Below, one piece after another: positions 9,216 through 20,730 of a stretch of DNA of 64,000 bases. This stretch comes from Phyto melanocephala. Taxonomy: Eukaryota > Arthropoda > Insecta > Diptera > Rhinophoridae. The translations under genes and the position numbers were made by a program. The stretch spans positions 41,708,201 to 41,772,200 of the forward strand of contig OW799235.1 of the NCBI GenBank assembly GCA_941918925.1, read 5' to 3'. Under the pieces are notes generated by a model. The model saw nothing but the letters and a program-made list of their open reading frames with translations, was not told where the DNA came from and did no database searches. Positions within the stretch are counted from its first letter, which is position 1; every line of letters begins with the position of its first letter.

Positions 9216-11267
9216 AAGAAACAAACATTAAGAGCGAATTTCCTAGAATCAGAGATGCTAGAGTAAAAGAAGGCATATTTGTAGGTCCACAAATACGACA
9301 GCTTATAAAGGACAAGGCCTTTAGAACGAAATGATGTAGAAGAAAGAGCATGGACAGCTGAAGCTACTTTTTTATTTTAACAATGTTTCCTTAATAAAAA
9401 TTAATAATTATTAACAAAAATTTTGTGTTATTTAAAATAAAAAAAAATATAGGCTGTAAATACTTTAACTTTTTATTGTAATTTGAAGTTATCTACGGGT
9501 GACGACAGGGTTGGTGCTTTATGCGAGGCGTTGCTACAAAATTACAGTCTGGAAAATTGTTTTGCTTGTATTTGTTTTTGCTGTACAAAAATAGATAGAA
9601 GTAAATAGTTGCCATTAGATGTTGCTACAAGGCGCTTTAGTGCGCCCACTCTGACGTTGTTTGCTGCATTACACATATTTGGTCAATATTGGGTACCTGC
9701 GGTAAATTGACAATAAAATCTAAATTTTTTAACCGATTTTTACGGTTTTAGGGGTTTTTATTTTATTTCTAAGATAAGTAGCTCTCAGAAAAAAGTTTGA
9801 AATGTTGAATATTTGCTTTATATTTTTTTTTAATTCCATTTTTAAATTGGAAAATATTACGAATTTTGTACAAAAAAAATTTTATTCTCTATTAATTTTT
9901 GAATAATTCCAAAACGATAAGAGATAGAGAAAAATTCTATTCGACTTAAATAAATACAATTTTGTTACACATCTTCTGGTGTTTTATTTTTGAAAATCGG
10001 ATGACTGGTATGAAATATGTCTCTGTACTTGACTAATTTAATGAAAAAAATTTGTCACGCCCATAAAAAAATCCCGATCTGATGGGAAAAAACCGACAAC
10101 GGATTTGAGTTCAGCGCATCAAAATCCATATAGTCCACATAGTTTTAATTAACGGAAAGACAAAAAATGATTTTTTGTAGAGCAGTGTTATTTAGTTAAG
10201 CATTTTAATCTTGTTATATCAATAACTTGTTTGCTGATGTAACATCACGCACGAGAGAGCAGAATTACAACAAACATGCGCAATGCGTAATCTTGTTTTT
10301 ATTGTGTTTGAGTCAATGGCACTATGCACTGCGTCCATTTTTTGAATTTGGAAATGACCCGGTTCAGAAAAGATATGAGTGATTGTTTAAATGTTTTTGT
10401 GATTGCACATGAGTTGAAAAAATATGATTTTTCTTTTGAGGCACACAAAAGTCGCTCCATAAGATAAAATGCCAAACATCCTTAACATTCTTAACTAATT
10501 ACTGTAAAATTTTTCCACTGGCTATGTCATTACCTGAACAATCGATGTGTACCTCGTTGGAAATAGCACAGAAATTATGTTTGATTATTTTTTGTTTGGC
10601 GAACACTGTTGCCGTCATATTGAAAACGGAAAGTTTTCTCTTATAAAAAATGGACGAAAACCCCTTTGGTTATGTACAATCATTTTTTATGTCGAAACAA
10701 ATTACTAAGATGTCTTTGGTTTTAGTGGAATCTTCAGGAAACTTTTGTTGAAAAAAAGAAACTTTTTATTAATCATTAATCCATCCTCCAAATACTGCCC
10801 TGATGTACCTGCAAAAATGCAATTCAACGACGAAATCTTTTATATGATCCCTTATTCTTTCGCTCAAGGCGCTTGCTCTTCGTAAATCTTAAAAATCCAG
10901 TGGCTGGATCGCAAACGTGCTTGAAATGAATATGTTCTTTTTTAATGTATTTAAAAAAATGTTTGTTAATTTTTTGTTGTTGTTGTATATCTCCTTTTGT
11001 TGAACCATACTCTTTGCCATGAAGAAGAGTTGTAATTGATGCGATTCAATGTCTGACTCGTCTGATGAACTGCTACAACTACTGCTAGTTTTCTACATAG
11101 TTAGCTTCGCTTTTAAAAGTGCCCTGAACTATTTTGAATGAAGAAGTCTGGATCATTAAGCAAATCATCGGTGTCAAAGTCAGCTATATATAAATAAAAA
11201 TTCTTATCAATGTGCATTTCTTGGCCTTATTGTTTTATGGTTTTGAAATTTTTAGCTAGTGAATTTT
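9216..11267. other. AT-rich region; short TE-like peptide relic at 9231-9338
   Basis: Mostly AT-rich and unrecognised. At about 9231-9329 the forward strand encodes a short segment containing VKEGIFVGPQIRQLIKD, which recalls a peptide I know from repetitive arthropod sequences but cannot name, broken by stops immediately after. The rest of the stretch (9340-11267) shows no exon, TIR pair or RNA gene that I could support. Confidence 0.35.
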
Positions 11268-13690
11268 TTTTTTTTTTTTTTTTTGGTTTTCTATAGAAAA
11301 AGCTTTTCTACAGAAAAAATTTTATTTGTACAAAATATTTCAAATATACATATTTCAATTTCGGCCTCAGCGCCGTAAGGCATTATTGAGGCAAGTTGGC
11401 AAATTAATTCATTGTCAAAAGTACAAATAAAAGATTAAATTTAATGTTAAGATTATTAAATTACTAAAATAAGTATAAAAACAGTTAAAAAAAAAAATAT
11501 AAAAACTACAAAAGCGTTTCAAAGTTGTTAAATAAGTGTTGTTTAAAAGACGATTTAAATAGTGAAATTCGATTAATTGATTTCAAATCTGCATGTAAAT
11601 TATTGAATTTTACAGCACCCACGTAATCAATGCGTTGCTTGGTAGTTTCTAGTCTACATCGAGGAATTCTTAAATTTGTTCTGTTTCGTGTATTATAACT
11701 AGATTGCTGTTGAGAAAAAGTTATGCTTCGGTGACCAATATGGTTAATGCATTTAAAAACAAACATTAACACCTGATACTCATGCAATCCATAAATTGGT
11801 AAAATTGTTTTGCTTATATCTTTGTACAATGTGACAGTTGAATACAGTATTGGTAGTTTATAAATAATTTTTAATGCTTTGTTTTGAATGCATTGAAGCG
11901 ATTTCAGTGTAATGTTATTTTTATTGTAAGCATATATAATTGCTAAGTAATTCAAATGCGATTGAACCAAAGATTGAAATATCATCATCTTTGATTTAAC
12001 ATCAAGTTTATTTCCTAATTTATATAAAATTCCAATTGCTGGAGCTATTTTCTTTTTCAAATCAGTTATATGTAAATCCCATGACAAGTTACTTTGCAAT
12101 GTGATTCCCAAATACTTAACGAAATGGGTTTCATGAACAGCCTTTCCATTAATAAACACGTTGAAATCACTATTTATACTTAAAGCATGTGGTCTAAAGC
12201 GTATCAATTTGGTTTTATCAGGGTTAAGAAATAATCAATTTAATCGCGCAAATTCAAATATCAAAGCAGCATCTCTTTCAATTCTTGTTTTAAGTGATAA
12301 ATCGTACTTGTAGGGGTAAAACATAAAAAGTTGCCCATATAAATTTAGATTTTTTAAATCATTTAAGTATATAGAAAACAAAAGAGGGCCCAATCCACTA
12401 CCCTGCGGTACACCATAATCAACAAAACCAAGAAAACTGTCCGTGTTTTTTATATTAACATATTGTTTTCTATTAACGAAATAATTTTTAAACAATAAAA
12501 GTTCTCTTCCCTGAACACCATGTCTCATTAATTTCCGTAACATTATTTCATGATCTACTAAATCAAAAGCTTTAGTAAAATCATAAAAGATTCCAGCAAC
12601 TCCACTAGAACCTCCATCAAGCCCACTACAAATGAACTGCACTACATTCAACACAGCATCTTCAGTACTACAGCCCCTTCGAAATCCAAATTGATAATTA
12701 TATAAAAAAGTATTTTCCTCCAAATACAATAGAAGTTTATCATAAAGAATCTTCTCAAAAATTGTATCAATTGTAGAGAGAACAGCAATAGGTCTATATT
12801 TATCTATATTTGTTGCATTAACTTCTTTCGGAATCGGAACTATTTTGTGCACTTTTAAGATGTCAGGGTACACTGAATTGATAACGATCTTATTAAAAAT
12901 ATCTTTTAATATCGGGATTATAATATCCCTACATTCTTTTACAAATTTAGGCAAAATACCATCAAAGCCTGGACTTTTATTATCTTTCAAATTTCGGATT
13001 ATTTCAAACATATCATTATCATTAACGTTACAAAGTGTAAAACGATGAGGTGACTGTGAAAGAGTCCGTAAAGAATTGAACCGATCACCAGGATAAATTT
13101 CAATTTCCCTTTTAAGATTTTCCACACTCGTAATAAAGTAATTATTAAGGCAATTTACTTTATCTTGGTCACATATTATTGGTTGCCCTTGAGAATCCTT
13201 AAGGTTAATGACGTTACTCTTCGTTCGACCAATCGTACTATTTATAAATTTCCACGATTTCTTAGGATCATTACCTGTCTTCAATAAATTTCCAGCGTAA
13301 TAATCAACTCTACACTTTTTTGTAGAAATTTTTATAACTTTACTGATTCGCTTTAAAATATCATTAACGTTCCGTTTGTTTTTCGATTTATGTCTTTTTC
13401 TTAAAAGTTTTTCTTTAAATAAAATTAAATCTTGAAGATTCTTGTTAATCCATGGAGTTAGCTCAAAACGTAACGGTTTTTTATATTTAGTTCCTACAGT
13501 TGAATTACTTATAGCACCTTTAATACAATGCACCAAGACGTTTGTTAATTCTGAAGAATTAAATGATTCATAGTTATCAGGTAAATTATTAAGCAAGTAT
13601 TCTCTAGCCTTTTCATAGTCACAGTGTGTCTTTTCAATCTCGATATATTCATTTTTCATTACCTCTGAAAAAAGTGAAAACTTTCACGTT
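11268..13690 (-). mobile_element. CR1/Jockey-like non-LTR retrotransposon, 5'-truncated
   Basis: Reverse-strand element with a poly(A) tail, read as the T-run at about 11268-11285, a 3' UTR, and an ORF2 RT region at 11506-13659. The endonuclease domain and any ORF1 are absent, so it is 5'-truncated near 13690. No RNase H domain follows the RT. Target duplications were not found. Confidence 0.75.
11506..13659 (-). pseudogene. CR1/Jockey-like reverse transcriptase, catalytic motif deleted
   Basis: One reading frame interrupted by a single in-frame TGA at 12232-12234. RT blocks appear in order: NLKDNKSPGFDGILP, IDKYRPIAVLSTIDTIFEKI, YQFGFRRGCSTEDAV, GIFYDFTKAFDLVDHEI (first catalytic Asp) and YGVPQGSGLGPLLFSIYLNDL. 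Where the FADD catalytic motif should follow, the sequence reads GQLFMFYPYKYDLSL, so the ADD residues and a few neighbours are deleted in frame. The thumb and C-terminal region (KYLGITLQSNLSWDLHI onward) are well preserved. The enzyme is dead as read. Preservation of the remaining frame suggests a fairly young copy. Confidence 0.8.
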
Positions 13691-14095
13691 GAAAATTTTA
13701 TTTATTTTAAATAGTATTGCAAAAGTTAACAATTTTTCAATGGAACCATCAAGTTCAGGTTATTTTGCAAATACTTCGTTAACATTTGTGTATCAAATTG
13801 TGTGTGGAAGTGTTTTAGATTTAGTTATTTATATTGGAAATGCCAAAAAAAAAATAGCATTTTTATATTTTTAATGGATATATAGTTGTTTTTCGTCCAC
13901 ATTCGTGTCATAATTTTTAGTTTATATTAAAGTGGACATAAATCTGTATTATATTCCAAAATTTTACGCTGCCTTTTTGTGCCTTTTAGAAGCTATGCAT
14001 TGTTTAATACAAGTGTTGCAGCAGTCAAATTAGCTAAAAATCACATTGATATCGCGACTGCTGCTGTTGTTGTGTTTTGTTGTTTTTCATATTAC
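13691..14095. other. Short AT-rich spacer
   Basis: No recognised feature between the CR1/Jockey-like copy and the next DINE element. Confidence 0.4.
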
Positions 14096-14627
14096 TTTTT
14101 ATACCCTTCACACAGCGAAAAAGGGTATATATAGGTTTGTCATTCCGTGTGAAATTTCTACAATTTTCATTTCCGACCCCATAAAGTATATATTTTCTGA
14201 AAGCTTATGAATAGGGAAGTTGATTAAGCTCTGTCCGTCAGTTCGTGTGTATGTTGAAATAAACTTTTTGAAGCATCGCCTGGACCCGCCTGAAGCACTT
14301 AAATATTGGAAATATTCGGGAGTAGATCTGTATTTAAAATCTGAAAAATCAATTTATAAACAACTGAGATATGAGCAAAAAACCACAACCACCTCGTTTT
14401 TTTTCTAACATGGTTAGAGCCAACAAAATTTTTTTTTTATTTTTTTTTTAGTTTTTTTTAATATTTTTTTTTTTTTGAACATACATACGTAAACTCAATT
14501 TATAATTTTACAATGGGATGTTTTTTATATGACATGAATGGTGATACAAACAATTGTTATTGCATGACTAGACGTTGTGAAGGGTATATAAGATTCGGCA
14601 TGGCCGAACATAGCACTCTTACTTGTT
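14096..14627 (+). mobile_element. DINE-1/Helentron element
   Basis: 5' end tttttatacccttcacac, the block ccgaccccataaagtatata, a degenerate GTCY region (ctgtccgtcagttcgtgtgt), an A/T-rich middle, and the 3' end gtgaagggtat, then a cggcatggccg palindrome and tagcactcttacttgtt. The subterminal inverted repeats atacccttcac and gtgaagggtat are typical of this nonautonomous rolling-circle family. No coding sequence. Confidence 0.85.
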
Positions 14628-14687
14628 TCTATTTATGTCAGTATATTAATGATGTTATTTTTGTTTTTTTTAATAATATTCTTTGTT

Positions 14688-15373
14688 ACACGCCTTTCAG
14701 ACTAGGCAAGTCACTTGCGCAAGTGACTTGCGCAAGTGTTGTGTTTATAGGCAAAAGGGGTAAGGTCGGGTTAAGAGGAAGAAACTTGCTCATTTTTGAG
14801 TACACACTTGCCTGTACTCGGCAAGTACGAGCAAGTTTTTGTTGAGAAACCATAAACAAAAGAGTAATAAAAACAAACAAGAGTGCTATATTCGGCCATG
14901 CCGAATCTTATATACCCTTCACAACGTGTAGTCATGCAACAACAATTGTTTATGTCACCATTTATCTCATATGAAATACGTACATACAAAACATACATAT
15001 ATAAAAACATCCCATTGTAATATTATACATTTAGTTTACTTATGTGCTTAAAAAAAATAAATTAAAAGAAAAATTAAAAATAAAACAATAAAAATTTGAA
15101 TAAAATATAAAATAAAAAAAATTTTTTGGCTCACTCTAACCAGTATACCACGTTTGTATGTATGTGTAGATAATTGATAATTGTAGAAATTTCAAACGGA
15201 TTGACAAACCTATATATACCCTTTTTCACTGTGTGAAGAGTATAATAAGTAAAAGAGAACGAAACTTGGGCAAGTCAGTTGCTGAGTCTGAACATGAAAG
15301 CAAGTTCAAAGAAAAATAAAAGAAAATAAAAAACTAACTTGAGCAAGTGACTTGCCTAGTCAGAAAGGGGTGT
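14688..15373. mobile_element. TIR element with repeated CAAGTCACTTGC motifs
   Basis: Ends form an inverted repeat of about 35 bp: left acacgcctttcagactaggc then aagtcacttgcgcaagt, right the reverse of acacccctttctgactaggc then aagtcacttgctcaagt. The subterminal region is crowded with cttgc/gcaag motifs, as expected for transposase binding sites. A DINE element (14873-15247) lies inside. Flanking target duplications are not clear, and no transposase is present, so the superfamily is unknown. Confidence 0.6.
14873..15247 (-). mobile_element. DINE-1/Helentron, internally deleted
   Basis: Reverse copy from aacaagagtgctatattcgg to ctttttcactgtgtgaag. The internal GTCY microsatellite and much of the 5' half are missing. 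It sits in the loop of the CAAGTCACTTGC TIR element. Confidence 0.8.
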
Positions 15374-15483
15374 TTCAATAATATTTTATTTTTGTTTATT
15401 TTAATAATATTCTTTGTTTTGACAAATAGTGATCGTGTTGTGCGGTTTCAAGTAATCGGGTAAAAGGGATTTTTGAAAAGTTT

Positions 15484-16163
15484 TTTTATACCCTTCACCT
15501 GTGGTGCACAAGGGTATATATAGCTTTGTCATTCCGTTTGTAATTTCTACAATTTTCATTTCCGACCCCATAAAGTATATATTTTCTGAAAGCTTATGAA
15601 TAGAGGAGTCAATTAAGACCTGACCGTCTGCCCGTCTGTCCGTGTGTTGGTTGAAATCAACTTTTAGAAGCAACTATATGTTCCTCAGATCTGTATATGG
15701 TATCAATCTCTTGGAAATATCCAGGAATGAATCGCTATTGAAATTCAGCACAATCGCCCCATAACTTTCTGAGATATGAGCAAAAAACCACGACCACCTC
15801 GTTTTTTTCACAATTACAACAACAACATACATACATACATGTAAAAAACATACCAAACAAAAAAAATAAAAAAAAAAAAAAATATTAAAAATAAGAAAAA
15901 AATAATAAAAAAAAACTACAAAAAAAAAATTTTAAAAAAATTTAAAAAAAAAATAAAATATAAATAATATATTAAATAAAATAAAATAAAATTTTTTTGA
16001 CTCAGCTGGGATTCGATGCCACATTTATTCTAACGTGTACGTATGTATGCACATATTTTATATGGGATGAATGGTGGTGATACAAACAATTGTTATTGCA
16101 TGACTACACGTTGTGAAGGGTATATAAGATTCGGCACGGCCGAATATAGCACTGTTACTTGTT
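15484..16163 (+). mobile_element. DINE-1/Helentron element
   Basis: Complete-ended forward copy of the 'ttcacctgtggtgcacaagg' subfamily: tatacccttcacctgtgg start, ccgaccccataaagtatata, GTCY tract (gaccgtctgcccgtctgtcc), a long A-rich middle, and the end ggcacggccg then tagcactgttacttgtt. The copy at 29746-30459 belongs to the same subfamily. Confidence 0.85.
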
Positions 16164-16410
16164 TGTATTAGCATTATTTTATTTGTTTTATAGAAACAAG
16201 TTCGAATGTTGTTTTTTATACTCTTCAAAGCTTATTTGATATTTTGATGAATTCAATCGCTCAAACAATGAATGACAAGATGAAATGTTTAGCTGAAGAA
16301 ATCAAAAAACGCACCAACTGCTCTGAGGATAATATGTGTGATTTTAATAAAAGAATTGATGGTTTCTTTTAAATTTTAAATTTAAATCAAGGTGGACTAG
16401 AGCGCATAGA
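16164..16410. other. Possible upstream coding remnant of the Transib-like gene
   Basis: From 16249 a short frame beginning IAQTMNDKMKCLAEEI has a plausible coding look and lies just before the transposase relic, after an intron-acceptor-like tract (ttttatag at about 16182). It may be an N-terminal exon of that gene. No similarity is recognised. Confidence 0.25.
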
Positions 16411-18237
16411 ATGGAAATGAGGTTTATTAATCAAAATAAAATCTGGTTGGAATCCTCTATTGGTTTTACTCTTGCCCCGACTGCAAAACGTGGTCGAAAA
16501 GAAATTAGTTTTACCGAGTCCAGTGGTTGGAGTAAATATAAAAAAACAAAGATTTTAAGAGACACCATATCATTGCAGGGTTACTTTATGCTTAACAGGT
16601 TAAATTACAAACCGCAGGTTATGTCGAGAAATCAAAAGTGTTGCGAGCCATATATGAAAAGTGTTTCAAGGGCATAAATTAAAAAAAAAGTTTAAACAAC
16701 CACTTCCCACCTTGAAAATATCGAATACAAAAGCTTTAGCTATTTTTGTAGAAGCTAAACTAACACGAAATCAATACAATGTTGTTAGACAAGCTGCTCC
16801 TAAAATATTTCCCTCCTACAACAATATTCAAACTGAAAAACAAAAAACTTACTCAAAATCGAGCAGCTTTAAAATAAGCGAGACCTCCGTTGAAGTAACT
16901 TTACAAGGTCTTCTTAATCACACAGCGGAGCGACTAATAGAACTTCAAGAAACTGTTATTGACTCATTAGGCATTACGAACTCGAATGTAGTATTATATT
17001 CAAAATGGGGCTTTGTTAGAAGCTCTGGCCATAGCTCATACAAACAAGCCTTTCATGGATCTGATGCTAGTGATTCATCAGTTTTTTAACCACAATTGTA
17101 CCACTTAGGCTTATGTTTGAGGAGAAGGTAATTTGGCAATTTTGAAAATTGAATTTACCAAAGAAACCGCATATGTGGCAAATAGTGAAAAAAAAAGAGT
17201 TGAAGAGGAAATGCAGAATTTAACCTGTTCAACTGTCACGATTGGTGAGAAAGTTATACATGTTTCCCACAAATTAATTTTGGCAATGGTAGATGGAAAA
17301 GTTCGCAATGCCTTAACAGAAACCACATCAACACAAAAGTGTTACTTATGTGGCGCTACAAGTAAGGATTTTAATAATATAGAAGCCATGATCCAAAGAC
17401 CTGTACATGTAGACAATTTAAGATTTGGCCTTTCCATTCTTCATGGCTGGATTAGATTTTTTGAATGTCTTTTGCACGTGGCATATAAAATACCTTTACA
17501 AAAGTGGCAAGCTAGAACTGATTCTGAAAAAAGAACAGTAGCTGAAACTAAAAAAGAAATTCAGAAAAAATTTAAAGAGAATATGGGATTAATAGTTGAC
17601 CAACCCAAACCTGGTTTTGGAAACGCGAATGATGGGAATACGGCAAGACGTTTTTTTTCAAAACGCTGAAAAATCTGCCGAAATAACAAAAATAGATGTT
17701 AATTTAATAAAAAAAATGCACGTGTTGCTTATTGCTGTATCCAGTGGCCATAAAATTAATAATGAAAAACTTAAAATATATGCATACAATACACGACGAC
17801 TTTTTGTTGAAAAGTATCCTTGGCACAATATGCATCCCACTTTGCACAAGTATTTTATTCTCGGACCCGGAATTGTATCAAATGCCATTTTTCCTATTGG
17901 GCAGTTATCAGAAGAAGCGCAAGAAGCTCGAAATAAAGATTTTAAAAAATATAGGGAGTTTCATTCACGAAAGTGCAGTCGCGAAAAATCAAACCAAGAC
18001 ATTTTTAATATGTTTTTGATAACCTCTGACCCAATTATTTCAAGCATGCGAAAATTGCCTACAAAGAAGGTTCAAAGCTTGCCAGGGGAGGCAATTGATT
18101 TAATTGTACCTGCAGCTCCGAACAAGAATTATTTCAGTGATGTTGAAGTTGCTGATGCTGTTGATAATGATGATGATAACGATGATGATGATGCTGCCGA
18201 TGATGATGATGATAACGATGATGATGATGATGATTAA
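16411..18237 (+). pseudogene. Transib/RAG1-like transposase relic
   Basis: Four overlapping forward segments (16411-16677, 16661-17089, 17133-17669, 17596-18237) in shifting frames make one broken protein. Features I associate with the Transib/RAG1 superfamily are a GFVRSSGHSSYKQAF block, a CYLCGATSKDFNNI zinc-type CxxC, and a C-terminal MHPTLHKYFI motif followed by FPIGQLSEEAQEARNKD, which carries the Glu-rich segment. Where the family has an Asp before GSSGHS this copy has VR, so the likely first catalytic Asp is lost. At least two of the frameshifts lie in T runs (17085 and 17650), which could be assembly errors; a short piece near 17125 is also missing. The acidic tail (18160-18237) is a GAT microsatellite. 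No CACWRTG-type TIR or 5-bp duplication was found. The assignment is from remembered motifs and is moderately sure. Confidence 0.55.
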
Positions 18238-18630
18238 CTTTAAGATTTATAAAATGTAATCTTTAAGTTCTCCTTGCACTATATACCTTCACTGATATTT
18301 GACATTATTTAATAAAATTATACTCAAATATACTTAGAAAACATTTTTTTTTACTTATTTTAATGGTATTAGCTGAAAAATAAAGAAAAATTATCCGAAC
18401 ATAGCTTCCCTGATTTGATCCAAGAAAACATGCTATTCTAACCAACTGTGCGACGATTTGTGGCAATATGAAAAAGAAAAATATTTCTGTTTCATGTTCT
18501 GAAATACAATTGGAAATTTCTGAAATACAATTGGAAATTTTTGAAATGTAATTGGAATCGGTGTAGATATTTTAAATACATAACTTTTATAAATATGGCT
18601 TGAATAATTTATATTTAGTGTTTTTCATAC
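18238..18630. other. Intron or intergenic DNA with satellite-like repeats
   Basis: AT-rich. At 18495-18550 two and a half copies of a ctgaaatacaattggaaatt unit match, in reverse, the satellite-like tract at 7715-8110. It lies directly downstream of the donor site of the Alg11 exon (18629-18630), so it should be intron. Confidence 0.5.
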
Positions 18631-19090
18631 CTTTGCAAATATCTTATAATATATTATTTTTAGCCATGTTAAAAATGGATTTCGCACAACATAAGTTTGG
18701 TTATTATGAGAGTATTCTCGTTGTTGAACTCTTCTTAACATGTCAGTACTTATAGTAGGATAATGTACATAACACCCAACACTGCAACATCCAATATACC
18801 GGAAAAGTGGTAAAGTAAACGAATACCCCATTGTATCAAGGTAAATATCAGGAGGAAATTTTACCAATGCTTCTAATCCAAGTATCATTGATCCAATACT
18901 TTGCCCAAGAAGAGTAAAAAAAGGATACTTTTTTGCTTCTACTAGATGACGAAGTTTTAAGTACACGAATGTGATACTATCCTTTTCTAGATTAATATTG
19001 AACACATTTTTTACTTTTTCTATGATACTGCTTGGTGAACTCTCTATATCGCCTGTATATATTATAACTTTTACATTGTCATATTTTGCC
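18631..19090 (-). CDS. Alg11: Alg11 internal exon (ALG11 mannosyltransferase)
   Basis: Reverse-strand exon encoding about 153 residues of GDP-Man:Man3GlcNAc2-PP-dolichol alpha-1,2-mannosyltransferase, the ER membrane enzyme that adds the fourth and fifth mannoses of the N-glycan precursor on the cytosolic face. Strong family motifs: VIIYTGD at the start, YPFFTLLGQSIGSMILGLEAL, PDIYLDTMGYSFTLPLF and GCYVHYPTISTDML. The acceptor tttttatag lies just above 19090 and the donor GTATG just below 18631. It joins in phase 0 with the exon at 20506. The next exon, expected to continue after KIIYYKIFAK with the second Rossmann domain, was not found downstream in the window. No frameshift or stop, so it looks functional. 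The nearest neighbours on both sides are transposon relics. Confidence 0.9.
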
Positions 19091-20505
19091 TATAAAAAAG
19101 ATAAAAGATTTTGTTAAATTTTATTTTGTATTGGTGAATTTTTAATATTTTTTTAAAGAATGAGATCGATAAAACCCTAACACGAATAAAACGCAATAAC
19201 TTTGAAACGAATTAATCCATTTTAATGAAAATAGCGTGGTTTAACAATATAATAACAGTAAATTAAAATATTAATGCTTTTTGTAAAAATTCAGCTTATT
19301 TTGATGAACTGTTTCACCTTTTCCGGAATTGAGACCATGAGGGTTTTGATGGTATCCTTAGTAACTTTATTGCTGGAATAAGACCATTTCTGGCAAAAAA
19401 TTTTAGTAGTAGTAGCAACTTGTTTTGTATCCTTCAGCACTCTTTTGACTAAAGCCCAGTAACGTTCGATGGGCCTTAGTTCTGGACAATTAGGTGGATT
19501 TGCTTCTTTTGGCACTACCACTATATTATTTGCTTCATACCATTCTGCTGCAGATTTACTATAATGACACGACGCTAGGTCGGGCCAAAAATATGTTGAC
19601 TTATTGTGTTTTCGTATTAATGGAAGCAACCTCTTCTGCAATGATTCAAGTTGACTTACTTCATTATTATTCGTTCCAGATCTCTGGTACGTACCAATAT
19701 AGAAATTTCAAGAAGATACTTTCAGGTGTAAATGTAGGGTAAATAATATAAAAGTAAATTTGTAATACTTTATTGCATTTCCCTTTACTTGTAATTACGG
19801 CTACACAACGCTTTACGGCACAATTTATTAGGTTTTGGCAGCTTTGTATAACTTTTCAAGAGCGTTCTGAAATTGTTGCTTTCATCGCAGTTACTGCCTG
19901 TCGGCGACTTTTCGTTATTAGGTGGTTTGGTGACAAAAATCTGAAATCTTTTTCATTAAAAAGCGGCAAAAAGTTGTACAGATAAAGTTGTACTAGCTAA
20001 TTACTATTTATTTTCTTATTCGCAAATTTCTATCAGAGCACCAAAGAAACCCAGCAAAAAAAAAATGAAAGTACATAGTGCAAAGTGAATTACATACATT
20101 TTTTAAGACTTTTAAATTAATGGTGTAGAAGCATTGGTTTTAAATGACTCATTAAATGCGAAGTAATCTGGCATAATGATGTGGTTCAAAATGCATGAAA
20201 CATCATGCAAATACCTTATACAATTTATGCAAACAAACAAAATCAACTCATGAAACATAGGAAGCTTTTTACTAAATATGCACTTATTTTACCTAAATTA
20301 AATCACCTCGTTGCCAGTTAGAACCCCTCGTAATTACTTCTTTGTCATAATTTTTTGATGGAAAGTTTAGAATTCAAGAAAAAATGTTCAAACTAAAATT
20401 AAAACGGGTACGTAAATTTTTTATTTGGAGGTGTGTTTGTAAACCAGGTTTAAGCCTAAAATCTTAAGAGGCTTTATTCAGTGCATGATTTTCTACACAA
20501 CGTAC
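19091..20505 (-). other. Alg11 intron carrying transposon sequence
   Basis: Bounded by the donor CAG then GTACG at 20505-20502 and the acceptor TATAG at 19095-19091. It contains a Tc1/mariner-type transposase fragment (19291-19641) and otherwise AT-rich DNA. The phase is 0 at both ends, so the two exons join without change of frame. Confidence 0.8.
19291..19641 (-). pseudogene. Tc1/mariner-type transposase C-terminus (DD37E spacing)
   Basis: Reverse-strand fragment of 116 residues containing FWPDLASCHYSKSAAEWY and CPELRPIERYWALVKR. The Asp of PDLASCH and the Glu of RPIE are separated by 37 residues, the spacing of DD37E elements of the IS630-Tc1-mariner superfamily rather than the usual 34. 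The first catalytic Asp and the DNA-binding domain are not recognisable upstream, where the frame is broken. TIRs were not found. It lies in the Alg11 intron in the same orientation as the gene, and is a decayed insertion with no evident role in Alg11. Confidence 0.7.
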
Positions 20506-20706
20506 CTGTATAGATCTTACAGCACACCATAAAACACGTTCTCCTCCACCACCAGCGTTACAATACGGATGAAATATTCCAACACTAACATTATGTCTCG
20601 TTCTTAATTTAGTTTTTCTAAATTTTAAGTAGCGCCTTAGGAAAAACATGGCTACTGCTAAGCATAAACCAAACGCAGTTAAAAGTCCAATTGAAACATA
20701 TAAGCT
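20506..20706 (-). CDS. Alg11: Alg11 5' exon (membrane anchor and Gly-rich motif)
   Basis: Encodes a hydrophobic segment ([20 protein letters not shown]) followed by basic residues and then [19 protein letters not shown], the hallmark N-terminal motif of ALG11 that contributes to the GDP-mannose/GT-B fold. The donor is CAG then GTACG at 20505. The upper boundary is uncertain: a TTCTAG acceptor-like site ends near 20707, giving an exon that starts at LYVSIG, whereas an open frame with a Met continues to 20730. I favour the acceptor, with a short first exon further up that I could not identify. It joins in frame to the exon ending at 19090. Confidence 0.85.
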
Positions 20707-20730
20707 AGAATAAAAAAAAATAATATACAA

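Noticed and set aside
9121..9351. 82-residue reverse-strand open frame
   Set aside because: Mostly Phe-rich translation of an A-rich tract; only the short VGPQIRQL-type peptide on the forward strand seemed notable.
18160..18237. Poly-Asp tail as a functional acidic domain
   Set aside because: It is a GAT microsatellite at the end of a broken gene; no reason to infer function.
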